Made by a program: the position numbers and the translations under genes. A model generated the notes under the pieces. The model ran no database searches and was not told the origin of the DNA. It saw only the letters and a program-made list of their open reading frames with translations. Positions 35,791 to 48,062 of a stretch of 60,000 nucleotides of DNA are shown in pieces; within the stretch, counting starts at the first letter, position 1, and every line of letters begins with the position of its first letter. The DNA is from Membranipora membranacea (taxonomy: Eukaryota; Bryozoa; Gymnolaemata; Cheilostomatida; Membraniporidae), in the NCBI GenBank assembly GCA_914767715.1, contig OU612072.1:11596001-11656000 (forward strand), given 5' to 3'.

Positions 35791-38700
35791 TCAGACATTT
35801 GCAGAATTCTTCTTCTTTCTAACTTTCTTTGTCTTGACTCTGATAAGTACTGGAATCTCGGTGGCTGAGGAGTCTGATAAAGTCGGATCTGCTGAGCGAC
35901 TTCTACCATGAGGCTGCCTGAAAATGGAAAGAAGAAGCTTCACAGTAACCATGTAGTAAAATTGCTCCTTTTTTTACTATCATATCACTTTTAGCTTAGT
36001 CAGTGTGTAGGCTCAAAAGGGAGAGCCAGCGCAATTTCAGCGTAAATACCTATTGAGATATGTTAAGAAGCGAATATGACTCCGTTTCACTATCACTGTA
36101 TCTGATTAGTTGTTTGGTCAGCAGAGAACCATCTAAACTTGCATTGCCGCTTGCTGTCTTTCATCTCACCTAAAAGCCAATCACTTTTTACCACCCAGAC
36201 TTGCCTCTCTTAGCCATACAATATGTTTTGGAATGATCTTAAAACTAGATAGATGGTAATAATGCTGCTACTTTCATTAGACTTTGATCATTGTTGGCTT
36301 ACTTTCCAGATAAGTGAGACCCTGCTGCAAATTGAACTGTTAGTGTCTCATTCCGTTGCTGAGCAAATGCAGAAGGACTACGGCTGTTACGCATTGAGTA
36401 GTGTACCGATGGCTGAGGAGGTCCATCTGAGCTTTTGGAATTCCGAGATGCTTGGATTATAATTGGCACCTGGATTGGCGGTTGCTGTACAGATCCATTA
36501 ACTGCAGCATTCTGATCTTGATTTGGTGACTGCAATGTTTTGTGTAGATTGATTGGTGGTGAAGAACTACGGCTGTTTCGCATTGAGTAGTGTATTGACG
36601 GCTGGGGTGGCCCTGTGGAGTTTCTTGGACCTGGAGGTCCTTGGAGAATAATTGGCGGTTTGGATGATTTTCGCTCCTCTGAACCGACAACCCTAATATT
36701 CAGATCTTTCTGGTTTTGATTTGGTGAGTGCGACGGTTGTTGCGCCTCAGTCGGTGTTGAAGGACTAGAGCTGTTGCGCATTGAGTAGTGTAGCGACGGT
36801 TGTGGAGGCCCGCCAGAGCTCCTTTGACTCCGAGAACCATGGTTTGTATATGTTAGTTGAGGTGGTGGTGGCCCAGAACCGATAACCCTTATATTCTGTT
36901 CTTTCTGGTAATGAATTGGCGACTGCAATGGTTGATGTGGCTCCGTTGGTGTTAAAGGACTAGAGCTGTTGCGCATTGAGTAGTGTGTTGACAGCTGGGG
37001 TGGCCCGGTGGAGCTTTTTGGACCTTGAGGTCCTTGGGGAATAATTGGCAGCTTGAATAATTTTTGCTCCTCTGAACCAACAACTCTAAGATTCTGTTCT
37101 TTCTGGTAATGAATTGGTGACTGCGATGGTTGTTGCGCCTCAGTCGGTGTTGAAGGACTAGAGCTGTTGCGCATTGAGTAGTGTAGCGACGGTTGTGGAG
37201 GCCCGCCAGAGCTCCTTTGACTCCGAGAACCATGGTTTGTATCTGTTAGTTGAGGCGGTGGTGGCCCAGAACCGATAACCCTTATATTCTGTTCTTTCTG
37301 ATGATTTGGGGACAGCGATGGTTGTTGTGGCTCAGTAGGTGATGAAGGACTTGAGCTGTTGCGAATTGATGCTTGCAGAGGCCCGCCAGAGCTTCTTTGA
37401 CCCCGAGGTCCATGGTTTTTGTCTTGTTGCTGATTTGGTGGTTGCTGTGCAGAAATAATAACCCTAAGATTCTGATCTTTCTGATATTGATACAGTGACT
37501 GGGGTTGTTGTTGCTGCAAAAATGCTGGAGTACCAGAACTGTTGCGGGATGAGTGAAGTTTTGATTGTTGAGTTAAAGAAGAGTTAATGGGATTTTGGTT
37601 GGTGTTGTAGTAACCAGCAGCAGACTGATTCTGATTTGGAGGCACTGAGTGTTTAGACAAAGGAGTGTTTGGTGCGACAACATTGAAGAAAAATTGTTCC
37701 TTGGGCCCGCTGGGTGTTGTATGCCTCGATGGAGGGTCAGCTGATCTTGGTTGTGACTGAGCTGAAAGAGGTATATTAACTGAAGATTCCTGCACAACTG
37801 ATGGAGGTGAGGTATAATAGCTGGCATCGTCTTCACCATGCCCACTTGTTGCTTTCTTCATTCTTCTTCTTTTTCTTTTTCTGCCAACAATAGCTTTGTC
37901 TATTTTAACTGATGCCAACTGTCTGCAGGTGAACAGCTTTTGAAACCTTTTGCTCGGGAAGTCTGGTGCAGGATACACCACAGCTAGAACTCTGTTGACC
38001 TTTGCCTTCTTAAAATGATGCTTTCTTCTAACGCTTCTGATGCGAAGCGGACAGATATGTTCTATGTAATGTCTTTCCTCCAGTTGCAAGACCCAGTCAT
38101 ATCTCTCCTTCATAAACTCAGCAGTATATTTAGGTTGAGGCATTATTGAGTAGACTGTGGACTGGGAGTGGAAGTAATCAGGAGGAGGAGCAGGCTGGTA
38201 TTCTGATAGCTTCTCTGGCGAACTCTTATGATATGATGCAATCAGGCTCGGCTCAGGCGCCTAAAGTAAAACAATCACAAACAAATTTTAAGTGGCCAAC
38301 CCACAATGCGATCATGATACTGTTGACAATAAAACTAATTGGGTGACAGACATCTACTCATAACTGTCAATATATGTATCTGATAACTTTGTCGATAAGA
38401 CAACCCCACCGGAGATCTTGGTTAGAAATTGTTCCTTGCCTACTGAAGGTAACTAACTAACTGAAGGATTTAGAAACAACCTTAATAACATAATATAATA
38501 TGAGACCAAAAAAGTGAGGGTGAGATACTTTTACACACAACCTGTAGTAATTAAAATATTATTACACTCAACTAAGGCTTTCTGCATTGATAGCTACTGA
38601 GTCATCATCATAATTACTGTAGGCTATTCTCAACTGTACTTATTCCAGTCATTATCTCCTCCAGCCAGCACAATAGCACACTATTTAAGTTGTAACATCG

Positions 38701-41700
38701 AAAAGGTGGGGTTAAAAACATTGGCATAGCTCTGGGAACTGGCGCATTCTGGGCTGTCGCTGACACATAGTCAGAAAACCCTGACTGGCATTCTGGGATG
38801 CCATCGGCTTCGCCGGGAAAACCCATGACTGGTGGTATTCCACTACATATATCGAGCATACATACAGATGGTCAACTGGCCATTACAACTAACTAGCTCA
38901 CTTATCTGACCTAACAAGGTTACACACTTATCATACACCATTGGTATCCAATCCATGCCATTCATACTCTCACCTGGACATACTGACAGACTCACTCGAC
39001 ATCTATCTCTCTGGTAATTGTTATTTACATCTAAACCTTCTTGCATACTGATATAAATCTTAGCTGGGCTAAGTTGAACCACCTTGCGATTAGCATCCAA
39101 CCACGTATCACAGAGGGATTTGGCCAAAACGATGGAGAACATCTGGCTTTTGAAAGTCTTCCTTACTCTTAACCAATTTTCTGCTCAAGTACTACCATTC
39201 CAAACGAAGATTGGCTAAGATATGAGACAAGCCTAGTATCAATAACTTGCCAAGCAAGCAACAGACCGCTGGCTACCCTACCCTGAAAAACCAGTGATAA
39301 TAATAGGTTAAAACCCTATCCAGTCGCAAAAATTTAATTTTGGGTTCAAGATGTAGTCGGTTTTTATGGCTTGTACTATGCCGGATAGCATACTTGTCTT
39401 TAAATGTGTATACCATGCTTCCAGTTTAAAGAAAAGAACACTAATGTAATAGTAAATTAGACTTGTCTGATTATGCACATATTTGATACTAACCAGACGA
39501 AAAGACACAATGTTAACAACAGGTTGACTCCAAGCTGATTGGCAATAATGTGCAAAATCCCCCACATCTAGTCAAATCTAGTCAAATCTAGTCAAATTTA
39601 GTCAAATCTATTCAAATCTAGTCAAATCTAATCGAATATAATCAAATATAATCAAATCTAATCAAACCTAATCAAACCTAATCACTCCTTGATCTAATCG
39701 ACTTTTGTATCAGTCCTCCCGCCCAACAGCCAATCAGATCAGAGCCTATAGATAGCCTAAGAACCACCAAAGATAACTCACCGGTCCAGGCTGATATGAT
39801 GGAGAGCCATAATAATCTTTATTAGTATTTGCACTGCTAGTCTGTCCCACTGTGTTGAACTTCCATGGTGTTGGATAGTTGTAATCACTTTTTATAAACA
39901 TACTGCTGCCTTTTTCCGTGCGAGCTTCCGGCTCAGCATGAGTCTCCAGCCATTCTTTGATGCTGGGATAATCCAGGTCTTCAATAAAATTATCAGCAAC
40001 AGTAGTGGTACTGAGCGGAGTTGACAATTCCAACTAGTTGCTGACGCAAAGCGATGATAAATATCACTGACCGATAAGATCAAGACACCTACCCTTTCTA
40101 GAAAGTTATTTTTCACCCCTAGCAATTTGCTGCCAGTATTTACCAATCATTTTTTTAAAGTTAGTGTTTTCACTAGTTGCGTCTCAGGCGGGAGTCAAAT
40201 TAAAACTCTGTGTCCATACTTAACATGATGCACATCTTACCCACCTTGTTCCCAGGTTAGCATGAATATACTATCTATGTCGCTATCAGTTCCGAGGTAC
40301 ACTCTCAGTGCGGGGTTTTCCTCAGTCAGTGCCTGCTGCCAGATCTTCGACTGAACCTTTCCCCATAAGGCTACCGGCTTAGGGTCCAACTCACTGGCCT
40401 TGGAGCCCTCCTCCTGTATATAGAATCGGTATCATTTGAGTGATTGATAGATTGATTGGTTGATCTATTTATTAATTCATTCATTTATTACATATCTTAA
40501 CCAATAGTTTATGTTGCAAAATTTGATGTAAATATTGGCCTTGGACATTTTTGTAAAATTGGGGTTGCATCAAATCTTGGTAATAGTCTTATGCCAATTG
40601 AAGATTTAGGATGTATCATGTGCCATGAGCTAAGGTATATCTAGCTTTATGTCAGCGGCCCCAATTTAGACTAACTAAATCGAAGTCACGGCTACTTTTC
40701 TAAGAAAAGGAGTGGTCACATGACCAGACTCTATCCTGGATTCATTGCTAGCTAAGTCTAAGTCGTCATTGCGGAGAGGGTTACCCCTCTAGAATACAGG
40801 TACAGGGACCCATAGTACTCAAGCCGCACCCTATACCCTTGCCCGCCGGAATTCTTGCTACTCTTTTTATCGAAGAGGCAGAGGGGGATCTTTTTACTGC
40901 ATGTGGGGTGTACAACACACTGTGGACCTCCGGTACTTTTAGTCCCGTTCCGCAAGGACCTTTCTAGGATGAATGGCGTGCCATACCAAATCAGAAATGA
41001 CTGCTGGCGCCAGAAATTGAACCTGGACCTCACTGATCACAAGTACGCACCCTTAACCATCAGACCACTCCTGACTGACTCATTGCTAGCTTTGGTGCTA
41101 GTTGAAATCAAGTCGGCACACTACTTGCTAAGCTATACTCTAGCTAGTACTTACTCCTCTATGATATCCAGAAATTCACTAGTTATTACAAATGTTGCGG
41201 CCGCATTTTCAGATATAATCAAAGCTCAAATTGGATTCAGCCCTCACTCGCTAGAGAAGTTTGTTGCTAGTTGAAATCAAGTTGGCACACATGATGCCAT
41301 CCAATTATAGACCATTGAAAGCTAAAACTGAAAATGCGTCAACGGATTTTTCACTTTTTTTATGAATTGTATCAACCAGAACACCGAGCCTTTTTAATTC
41401 AAACTAATGTCAGTGTTCAAATCTTATCCTTTTTACCATAAACGATACAGAAATGTAGGAACAAAACAGAATATAACAACTAGCTAAACTAAACTCTAGC
41501 AGATATTTATTCCTCTAGGAAAAACGGAAATTCACTAGTTATTTCTGTTAAATCTCACCTCAGCCTCATCCTGAAGGTTAGCTCTTCTAGCCTTTCTACG
41601 GACCTTCTTAACAAGATACGATAGATCCTTACCATCTGGATCATACTTGCATTCTCCAGGACACAATGGCTGTCCCTCTAACGATGCTCCTACCCTGGCA

Positions 41701-42814
41701 TGGGATGAGGCTCCAATACCCTGCGTTAAATCAGACAAAAAACACTTGTTTGTAAAGTGCTGGAATAACCATGCACAAAAGTTTTGAGCTGTGTAGTACT
41801 GAAGGGTCTGGGTCTCAGATATCGTCTTATACATACTATTAGGAATAATAAAATTGTAAAAGGATGGACGGTACTATGCACTGCTGGCTGATAGCCTACC
41901 AGTCCTGTACAAGGAGGCCGCCTATGGCAGCGCTACCTTACCGCTTCCCCATCCTGGATAATGACCTACTCCCAATATCACCCACATTACATTCTAGCAG
42001 AGACGTTGAGATGGATTCATTTTGTTATACCATTCCTATAACACATAACCTATGACATCTGGGATTTGCTTATTAAGAAAACTGTGACAATCCATTTTGA
42101 CTGATATATAAAATGTTATTCTTTCCAGGTAGGTAGGGGTAAGTCATGACTGATTTACTTACATGTCCTCCTGGCTCAAAGCCAAAAGTGGTGGCGACAC
42201 TTTCAGTCTGATCTGCAAAGATTCCAAACGCAGAAGAGGCTGTTCTTGTCAACCCATAATTAAACTGCAATAAAAGACTGTTTGTAAAATAGTGACATAT
42301 TTGCGGCTCTTGATTTCTGGCCTTAGTTGTATAGACCTTTCAGTGTTTGATCAATGTTAATATTTGCTTTGCATCAAGATTCTATGATTGTGTTGTGCTC
42401 TTTGCACTTTCTCTCACTTTGACTTAGATGTGTGGGAGTGATTTGAACTGAATGTAAAACTCTGTGCACAAAACTTGTAGGTGATTTGATAACTGGTGCC
42501 TCAAAATCATAGGGACCACCTAGAAGACTTTTATGTGTCTTTTATATTCATAAAGATAATTACAATAAGGGATACGTATTAAAAAATTTGACTTCAAATA
42601 ATTCATTCCTTTTCCGATGTTTACATCATTAAAATTGAACAAATCAGCAAGCTTTTCCTCTCGCATCACATGACTGGATAATTGCAAAGTTGTAACCAGA
42701 AGTTAAAATGTCTTTACTTACATCTGTATTGTATTCACAACCAAGGCCATAAGTGATGTCGTCTACATACTCATCATATTCTGGGTACTCGTCGGCGTAG
42801 TCATCATCAGCCAT
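35791..42814 (-). CDS. Repeat-containing protein of unknown family (7 exons, 947 residues)
   Basis: Minus-strand exons: 42814-42722 (start MADDDYADEY), 42264-42163, 41720-41559, 40413-40241, 40010-39782, 38260-36303 and 35917-35791 (stop). They total 2,844 bases and all phases close (0,0,0,2,0,2). The acceptor at 40011-40013 was chosen because the one nearer 40023 breaks the frame. The N-terminal ~330 residues are non-repetitive and acidic, with a Cys pair (PLCPGECKYDPDG) and IKEWLETHAEPEAR. A basic stretch follows (RKRKRRRMKK, a likely nuclear signal), then ~390 residues of Pro/Ser/Gln repeats, and a basic C terminus (KTKKVRKKK). No known domain is recognised, so no function is proposed. The large exon also yields opposite-strand and shifted frames, which are artefacts. 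Confidence 0.8.
36303..38260 (-). CDS. Giant repeat exon of the 947-residue protein
   Basis: This 1,958-base exon contains about six copies of a ~64-residue (~192-bp) unit. A typical unit holds HYSMRNSSSPSTPTE, QQPSQSP, QKEQNIRVIGS and SQRSSGGPPQPS. Units alternate between two types (with GPPPPQLT or with PIIPQGPQGP), so the true period is a pair of about 390 bp; the stretch near 36770-36900 recurs almost unchanged near 37160-37290. The exon is open from the acceptor at 38261 through to the donor GTAAGC at 36302-36297, well upstream of its first ATG (38143), showing that this ATG is not the start. Confidence 0.85.
39567..39688. repeat. 10-bp tandem repeat
   Basis: About twelve copies of TAGTCAAATC, drifting to TAATCAAACC at the right end, lie in the intron between the fifth and sixth exons of the minus-strand gene, about 95 bases from the fifth exon. 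Confidence 0.85.
40754..41079 (-). mobile_element. tRNA-derived SINE with 12-bp target duplication
   Basis: On the minus strand the element starts near 41079 with GAGTGGTCTGATGGTTAAGG (box A-like), has box-B-like GGTTCAATTTC about 40 bases later, and a ~250-bp body. It is flanked exactly by TCATTGCTAGCT at 40742-40753 and 41080-41091. It lies in an intron of the 947-residue gene and differs in sequence from the SINEs at 19034 and 43290. Confidence 0.82.
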
Positions 42815-43287
42815 AATATTCTAAAGTCAGCTATAGTACTAAAGTTATCCTCTTCCTTCTCCATACCTGAAATATTATCATCAAAAGTTGCCTTCACCTT
42901 AAACAATTATAACAATTAAAGTGTAAGAAATGAATTTAAAAAAAAAAACAATCATTAATGAATTTATCATAATAATGATGCTGTTTGACCAGGTGCATAA
43001 GAAAGTTCCTACAATGTACTGTGGTATTGTTGCTCGCCGCTTTGCTGGATTATGACTGAGCGGGATAAACATTGATCGACATCTCTTCTAAGACAACCCA
43101 AATAGTAACAGGATATACTGCAGGTCCACTGTCTGTATTGGCACACAAGACCAAGCATGCATTTAAAAATCTGCGCTGCCTTTGCTAAGAGAGAGGGTTT
43201 GGGTACCCCGTTTGAGTACTACAGATGCCATCCAGCCAAGGAAAAAAACAAAGTCACAGACTCTTGCAGGCATACACCCATTCAAAG

Positions 43288-43480
43288 TTGTAGGAGGTCG
43301 CTCAGTTGGTTAGAGCAGCAACATGCAAAAGTTGACATCCTTGGTTCAAATCCAACTGCAGTCTACTGACCAGTGAGCTTTATGCCTCAGGTGTGCTCCG
43401 ACCTGCTTGCAAACCTAGAGCTAACTGTTGCCGGATAGGGTGGTCACATTTCTAATGCATCACAATTTCTCAGTCTTTGG
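43288..43480 (+). mobile_element. tRNA-derived SINE or tRNA pseudogene
   Basis: The string GCTCAGTTGGTTAGAGC gives a canonical D-arm and box A, and GGTTCAAATCC a canonical box B, with a plausible anticodon stem CAAC/GTTG between. The acceptor stem does not pair and the anticodon loop is one base too long, so this is not a working tRNA gene. The sequence after the T-arm is a SINE-like body; its end is not clear. Confidence 0.6.
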
Positions 43481-44650
43481 ACTGAGGCAGATCTTATGAT
43501 TTCAACCAGAGTCATGCTCTGAATGAACAGAAAACTTCCCACTCACCTATTAGATAAAAAAGATTGAGACAAGGCTACAATTTCCTCCACATGGCCCGCA
43601 TGTGGAGAAATAATCCAACTCAAAGTTCAACACTGCATTCTACCCAACAAACTAGTAGTTATCTACTACTACTAAGAGAAGCGTAACTTCCTCTTTGAAC
43701 GTTATGATAAACAATCAAAAGTCATTACGAGAAGCAGTGAGAAGTTACGATCCATTCAGACTTTTTGCTGTATTATCATTTTAAGTATTATATCAATAAA
43801 ATGTTGTCAATCTTTTTTCTTCCTATCTTTTTACCTTATAACTGAGGACTTGTCAAAACTTTGATGCAATGAAGGATATGAGAAAATTTTCAAACTTTCA
43901 AATTTTTGAGCTTGCTGACAGAGAATTTTAATGGCATCAGGTAAACTACTGATTTCCTGCACCAAACTGATACACCAATCTTCCAGGTGTCAGACACCAG
44001 TGTCAATATCAGATACTAGTTGTTAATATTTGACCTCTTACCTGTTGCTAAAACTAGTCTACTGCATTGAATGACTCTTTATGTTTGTTGCTATCATCAA
44101 GATCTGTACAGTTATCAATAAGCTATAAACTGCATAATAAGCTATGATATTTTTTTTTTGCATTTTCCTTTATTTTGACATGTATGTCACAATATGTCCT
44201 CTCAATCGATGTAAGCTAATGACGTTGAATTTTTACAAGTGAACACTCCTGCGCATGAGGCTGATAGAATTCTCTAGACCAACTAATCAATATCATCCCT
44301 GTTTTACACTTTCTAATTCATATTTTATTTTCCTCTCAGGATTGCGCAGTCGTTATGCTGACAAATAACCCGAATAATGGCTACTTCCCAATAGATGGAT
44401 GTCTCTTCTGTATGTATGTGAGTATGCAGACACTGAGCTCACCGACAGGTGCAGCGTCCTCTCTCAAAGTCATGGACATGTGAACGTAATCCTCTATTGA
44501 AATGCATGGTAAAATTGTGAAATTTTTTACAGTATATGATAAAGCCATAGCTTATTAATAACATGTTCCACCATAGAAAAATTTTGATCACCCGTTGAGC
44601 ATTTCTGGAGGTCACCTGGACCTTTCAATGTGGTAATATGATATTCAATT

Positions 44651-44680
44651 TATGTATGTATGTATGTATGTATGTATATA
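44651..44680. repeat. TATG microsatellite
   Basis: About seven copies of TATG lie just beyond the 3' end of the LINE remnant. Confidence 0.85.
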
Positions 44681-44779
44681 TTTGTATCAATTCTCATGAT
44701 AAAATCAATGTTTCTCTTGTGCTCTGTGAATAAAAATAAAGTTTTTAAAAATTATAATAAAACATTGACTAGATTTATA

Positions 44780-45258
44780 ATAAATGAATCAAGCTATTCG
44801 ATTGAGCAGTTTTACACATAATGAGCGAAAACAGTGTTTACGGCAGTTTACACGGTAGGCTGGCACTCTGTATCTACCAGATGGGAGTTGTTCTAGCGTT
44901 ATGACAGTGTCTTTGCCCGAAGCGAACATTCTCAGGCATTTAGTTTTGAAGAACTTATCGAATATATCGTCTATGGTTGTAACTTCAAGCCTGCCTTTGC
45001 TTAGTCTACGTGCTGTGTTGATGAGGTGATTGTACTGGTTCTTAATATCAGATGAGAGGTGTCCGTATATAATACATAGGTGATATTGTAGGACGCTTTC
45101 GAGAAATGAGGTGTATGCCAGCTTAATGGTAGTTGTCTTGACATTCATAAAGGCTAGCTGCTTCATGATGAATAGTCGTTTGTTAGCTTTGCTGATGATG
45201 TTTTTGGTGTTCGTATTGAAGTTAAGCTTATGATTGAGTGTGGTGCCAAGATATTATT
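44780..45258 (-). pseudogene. LINE reverse-transcriptase C-terminal remnant
   Basis: On the minus strand an open frame reads LGTTLNHKLNFNTNTK, then ISKANKRLFIMKQLA, YTSFLESVLQYHLC and NTARRLSKGR. This is the run of motifs after the catalytic core in CR1/L2/jockey-type LINE reverse transcriptases. Nothing of the YxDD core or an endonuclease is found upstream, so the copy is truncated. A possible 5' piece lies at 46055-46351. It is the kind of element that could mobilise the SINEs in this window. Confidence 0.7.
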
Positions 45259-47114
45259 ATATTTCATTTATTATATATAAGATATGATACTGATAATAAT
45301 ATGATATCATATCATATTTAACTTATCATGGTGATTGCAATCTCATTCGCAAACTTGCTTGTCAAACCTTGACAATATAATATGCCAATATGTCCTTTTT
45401 TGTGAGCAACAAAATATTTGTGATTTTTTGCACTATATAATCATTTTGGAAGTAGCTGTGATATTGTTGTAACATAATACCCTATGGTGCTATTTTGCAG
45501 TTTGCTTATTTGATTTTTGATGCACCTAAATCTTTTTTACCATATTGATATTAACTACAGCCTACTACATTTTGTCCGGCCATACAATCAGGCCAGACAA
45601 AATAGCCTAGCAAAATTCTTAATCTATTTTATATCACATAAAGTGATAAATGTAGTTTACAGAATTTTTTTGTTTGTTATACCAAAAATGTAATTGCTTT
45701 TTATAACCTCTTTGTACTTTTGTAACCTCTGATTGGGTCGATTATCCCTGCATCCTGCTTCTAATTGGCAATCATTAATGCAATAGTCTGTTAATGCAAC
45801 AATCATATATTCAATTACTTTACGCAGTTCATCAATTTCTTCATTAAAATTTTTGATGTAGAAATCAAATCATATTATTATACATAAGAATGATATATTT
45901 TACAATTGCAGTACACCACAGTTTTGAGGAACTCAGTTTTGTTTGGTAAAAAAATGATAATAAATCATCGGATAAGTTTCAAATTACCTTACCTTACCAG
46001 GGGGTCACATTTCTAGTCATTTTGAAAAACTAAAATTCATGCCATTGCAAATGCTTATTGAATACAGAACTTTACAACCTTTATTAAAATCGTATTAAAT
46101 TCAAGAAATTTTGAATATGAAAACAAACCATGAGTACAAACCAAGACTAGATCCAACAAACTTAAAATTATTAAGACTAACAACAAGCGAGGAGAGAGGT
46201 CCTTGTTGAGCAATGGCATAGCCTTGTTCAACATGTACCTTTTAGGAGTTTGGACGGGGCCAGGGTGCGATCTCACAGTTGGGCTGGCGGGGCGTCTCTG
46301 GTTGTGCGGTGGATAGCGGGTACGGTGGCCATGGTTGTCTGGGCTTTTCATGATGTCCGTGTGGTTTTTTGTAATACGTTGGAGGGTTGGCCGCCACTCT
46401 AGTCACAGACTATCTGGCTGACCCATGCTTTTATTCACTTTCTTCGAACATTTATTCCTCTTAATTACCAATGTTTCTTTATAGCAAAATACCAAAAAAA
46501 AATTGAATTCTTGATCAAATTAAATGCATAAAGTGTATCTCCTGATCAATTGTAGCTGCATGGTTTAAGAAGAACTGTCGACACCGAGTTCCATTTTTGT
46601 TAACCTGCCTGATTAAACATCACTTAATAGTGGCCAGTATAAATTGGATTTTAGGACAGTTTAGTCTGCACAGGGAGGTATATGGGGACAGGCACTCTCG
46701 CCTCTGTATTATATGCTAGAGTTTAGTTTATTAGCTAGTCATAAAATCACTATTTCAAATTTGCCAAAGTTACAAACTTTTCTTCTATAAAATACCTTAC
46801 CTTTCAACTTTATAATGATCTGGACTTAACAACCTATACACGTTAATCTTATTCACGTTCACAATGACAAGAGTATTGTCTAGACCTAAAAGTTGTAACA
46901 TCCTGTTAGACCAGACGTGCTCTAAATACAACTACGATTCAGCAGCGTGCTTTTGAATCACGTCTACAAATGTATCAACGTTTTTGCAGAAAACTCTGTA
47001 TTCTTCTGAGTTATGGTCTTGCTCTTTGTTTGACCAATGGTTCAAATTCTTTGGGTTGACCAATAGAGTCAATACCACTAATAATTGACTGCAATTGTTA
47101 TAAATGTGACAAGG

Positions 47115-47412
47115 ATGGTCAATAAGTCCAGGCGTCAACTGTTGACATTTATTTTGGCAATCTTTGTTTGTTCAATGGCAGCAGATGGTCATGAACCTTG
47201 GCATAGATTTGACATATACTCGTTTCATTTCAAATCTTCAGCTGAGTTTTATAAGCACTTATCGCACACAACAGCAAAACAACAATCAATATCACATGGC
47301 TTACCCTGGGAATTTTTTCCAACGAGGAACTTGCTATATAAACCAACTTCAATGTCTCTCAAAGAACAATCATTTCTGAGAAAAATTGTCACAGCAAAGT
47401 TTGACGTGGAAG
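47115..47412 (+). CDS. Signal-peptide first exon, gene assignment unclear
   Basis: ATG at 47115 opens a frame of 99 codons plus one base up to a good donor (GAAG|GTATGT). It begins RRQLLTFILAIFVCSMAADG, a convincing signal peptide, followed by ~75 residues without recognised motifs (HEPWHRFDIYSFHF). It is in frame with the acceptor at 48056-48057 just before the first channel gene, so it could be a 5' exon of that gene. That join would put a second hydrophobic segment (VKVILLSLVMSAASS) in the middle, so it may instead belong to a separate small secreted protein or an alternative transcript. Confidence 0.4.
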
Positions 47413-48062
47413 GTATGTCTAAAGAGCTTTTCTTACACATTGATATTTAAAAATTGGCGCAATATGCTTTGTTGCAAGTTGAACTTCGTTTTTTGTTCAC
47501 ATGCCGATAATATGTTTCGTTTTGTGATTCTGGTTTGAGTTCTCTTACCAGTAGGAATGGACAATCAATTTCATCTTAGTTCAAAGCAGCATGCACAATG
47601 TTTTTCTGTAACTCTTTTTTATTTTTTACTCTGATTTTAAACACTGTCTTGACACCTGATTGACACAAACTGAAGTTTTGAGCACAGCATCCCTGAAAAA
47701 CTTATGCCGTTTTTTTATGTAACATTACTTCACCTAAACTAATCAACAAACCTAACGTGAAAACTTTATCAGGTCCTATGTAACAGAAACCTCATTCAAT
47801 TCCTAATCAATGCTTAATTGACAGTAATTGCTCACCAAGCCATGAAGCTAATTGCCCCAAGTGATTGCTTCAAAATCCGAGAAGAACTTCCCGTTGTGTC
47901 CAAAATACTGTTGTTGAAATACAGGTTTTTTAATCATTACCTACATACGTGAGACCTTTTGCATTAATGTATATTAAGTAGGCGCAAGAGGTTCTATTAC
48001 GGCATCTAACATGTACTTGTGCACCAATTTCACCACTACATGTTTTCTCCTCAACAGGAACG

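Larger units (their letters stand above)
42815..47114. other. Intergenic region between divergent genes
   Basis: It contains the SINE at 43288, the LINE remnant at 44780-45258 and the TATG microsatellite. The rest is AT-rich and without supported exons. It should hold promoters for the minus-strand gene starting at 42814 and for the plus-strand exon at 47115. Confidence 0.5.

Noticed and set aside
36457-37845. Several open frames overlapping the giant exon
   Set aside because: They are shifted-frame readings of the tandem repeat; the main frame is open for the whole exon and joins neighbours in phase.
38614-39142. Two minus-strand frames of 81 and 99 codons within the 947-residue gene
   Set aside because: Exons 40010-39782 and 38260-36303 join directly in phase 0; inserting either frame is not needed and no good acceptor/donor pair keeps phase.
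40855-41274. 139-residue plus-strand frame
   Set aside because: It overlaps the antisense of the SINE at 40754-41079 and has no coding support.
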